Source of the DNA: Arthrobacter sp.
GTDB taxonomy: Bacteria > Actinomycetota > Actinomycetes > Actinomycetales > Micrococcaceae
DNA length: 5,107 nt
Direction: 5' to 3'
Assembly (NCBI GenBank): GCA_031178585.1
Contig: JAPSIT010000088.1
Location: 1 to 5,107, forward strand
Both the position numbers and the translations under genes were made by a program. The first letter of the stretch is position 1; every line of letters starts with the position of its first letter. Shown in pieces: positions 4,917-5,107 of this stretch. Below the pieces are notes generated by a model. The model saw only the letters and a list, made by a program, of their open reading frames with translations. It had not been told where the DNA came from and did not search any database.

Positions 4917-5107
4917 TTATTTGCCGTTGTTGTTCTTGCCGTCCTTGTAGGTCCCGCCGCCCTTGTTGATGGCCGTGGAATCACCCAGAACGGCCGCCGA
5001 AACGGCACCCACAGTGACGGGGGCGGTAACGGGGGCAATGATCTGGTTTCCGGAGGCGATGCTGTGGTCACCGGACGTCACCGCATCGATCCTCGGTCCC
5101 GCCGCGG
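4917..5107 (-). CDS. Chaplin-like secreted protein, C-terminal fragment
   Basis: Only the last 62 residues before TAA (4917-4919) are in the window; the start lies beyond the right edge. Residues 12-45 of the fragment (GDHSIASGNQIIAPVTAPVT, then VGAVSAAVLGDSTA) resemble a chaplin domain, in which SGN, a PV-x-x-PV strand pair and a VxG segment recur. Chaplins are small secreted actinobacterial proteins that assemble into amyloid-like surface films. Typical chaplin domains hold two cysteines in a CGN-type setting; the matching place here reads VGAV and the fragment has no Cys, so it may be a divergent or terminal repeat of a longer protein. The tail (GGGTYKDGKNNNGK) is Gly/Asn/Lys-rich and flexible, with no sortase motif. 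Export cannot be checked because the N-terminus is missing. A hairpin follows 27 bases after the stop. Confidence 0.5.
   Translation of the reverse strand, partial: AAGPRIDAVTSGDHSIASGNQIIAPVTAPVTVGAVSAAVLGDSTAINKGGGTYKDGKNNNGK

Overview
The window looks like a chromosomal segment from a high-GC actinobacterium, most likely a member of the Micrococcaceae close to Arthrobacter or Pseudarthrobacter. This rests on the strong G/C bias at third codon positions, a GTG start that fits leaderless transcription, the domain make-up of the RecQ-like helicase, and a chaplin-like fragment. The genus is inferred from general resemblance, not from a search.

Layout: (a) Positions 2-436, minus strand: the 5' part of a gene for an ArsR-type winged-helix regulator fused to an SRPBCC/AHSA1-like domain, running off the left edge. 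Its promoter (443-472) has a consensus -35, an 18-bp spacer filled by a 16-bp inverted repeat, and a -10 placed so that transcription would begin at or next to the GTG start. (b) Positions 582-2097, plus strand, divergent from the regulator: a two-gene operon encoding a RibD-C/dihydrofolate-reductase-like protein and a proline-iminopeptidase-family alpha/beta hydrolase, 7 bases apart. (c) Positions 2100-2143: a 44-base, almost perfect palindrome between convergent genes. (d) Positions 2165-3985, minus: a RecQ-family DNA helicase without an HRDC domain and with a small SH3/Tudor-like C-terminal domain. (e) Positions 4075-4365, minus: a small DUF1508 (YegP-like) protein upstream of the helicase gene and in the same direction. 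(f) Positions 4349-4793, minus: an unrecognised coding-like stretch that appears split by a one-base frameshift at a five-base homopolymer. (g) Positions 4814-4890: two hairpins, probably the termination region of the next gene. (h) Positions 4917-5107, minus: the 3' end of a chaplin-like, probably secreted protein, running off the right edge.

The left half reads as one divergently transcribed unit: an autoregulated ArsR-SRPBCC regulator next to two small enzymes that it may control. The right half is a minus-strand run of unrelated genes (surface protein, unknown ORF, DUF1508 protein, helicase) ending at the palindrome. I see no phage, transposon, CRISPR, tRNA or rRNA feature. The two points most worth a second look are the hydrolase, whose usual catalytic aspartate position is a glycine, and the unusual domain order of the RecQ-like helicase. 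No stretch over 300 bases is empty unless the ORF at 4349-4793 proves non-coding, in which case 4366-4916 holds only the hairpins and short palindromes listed.
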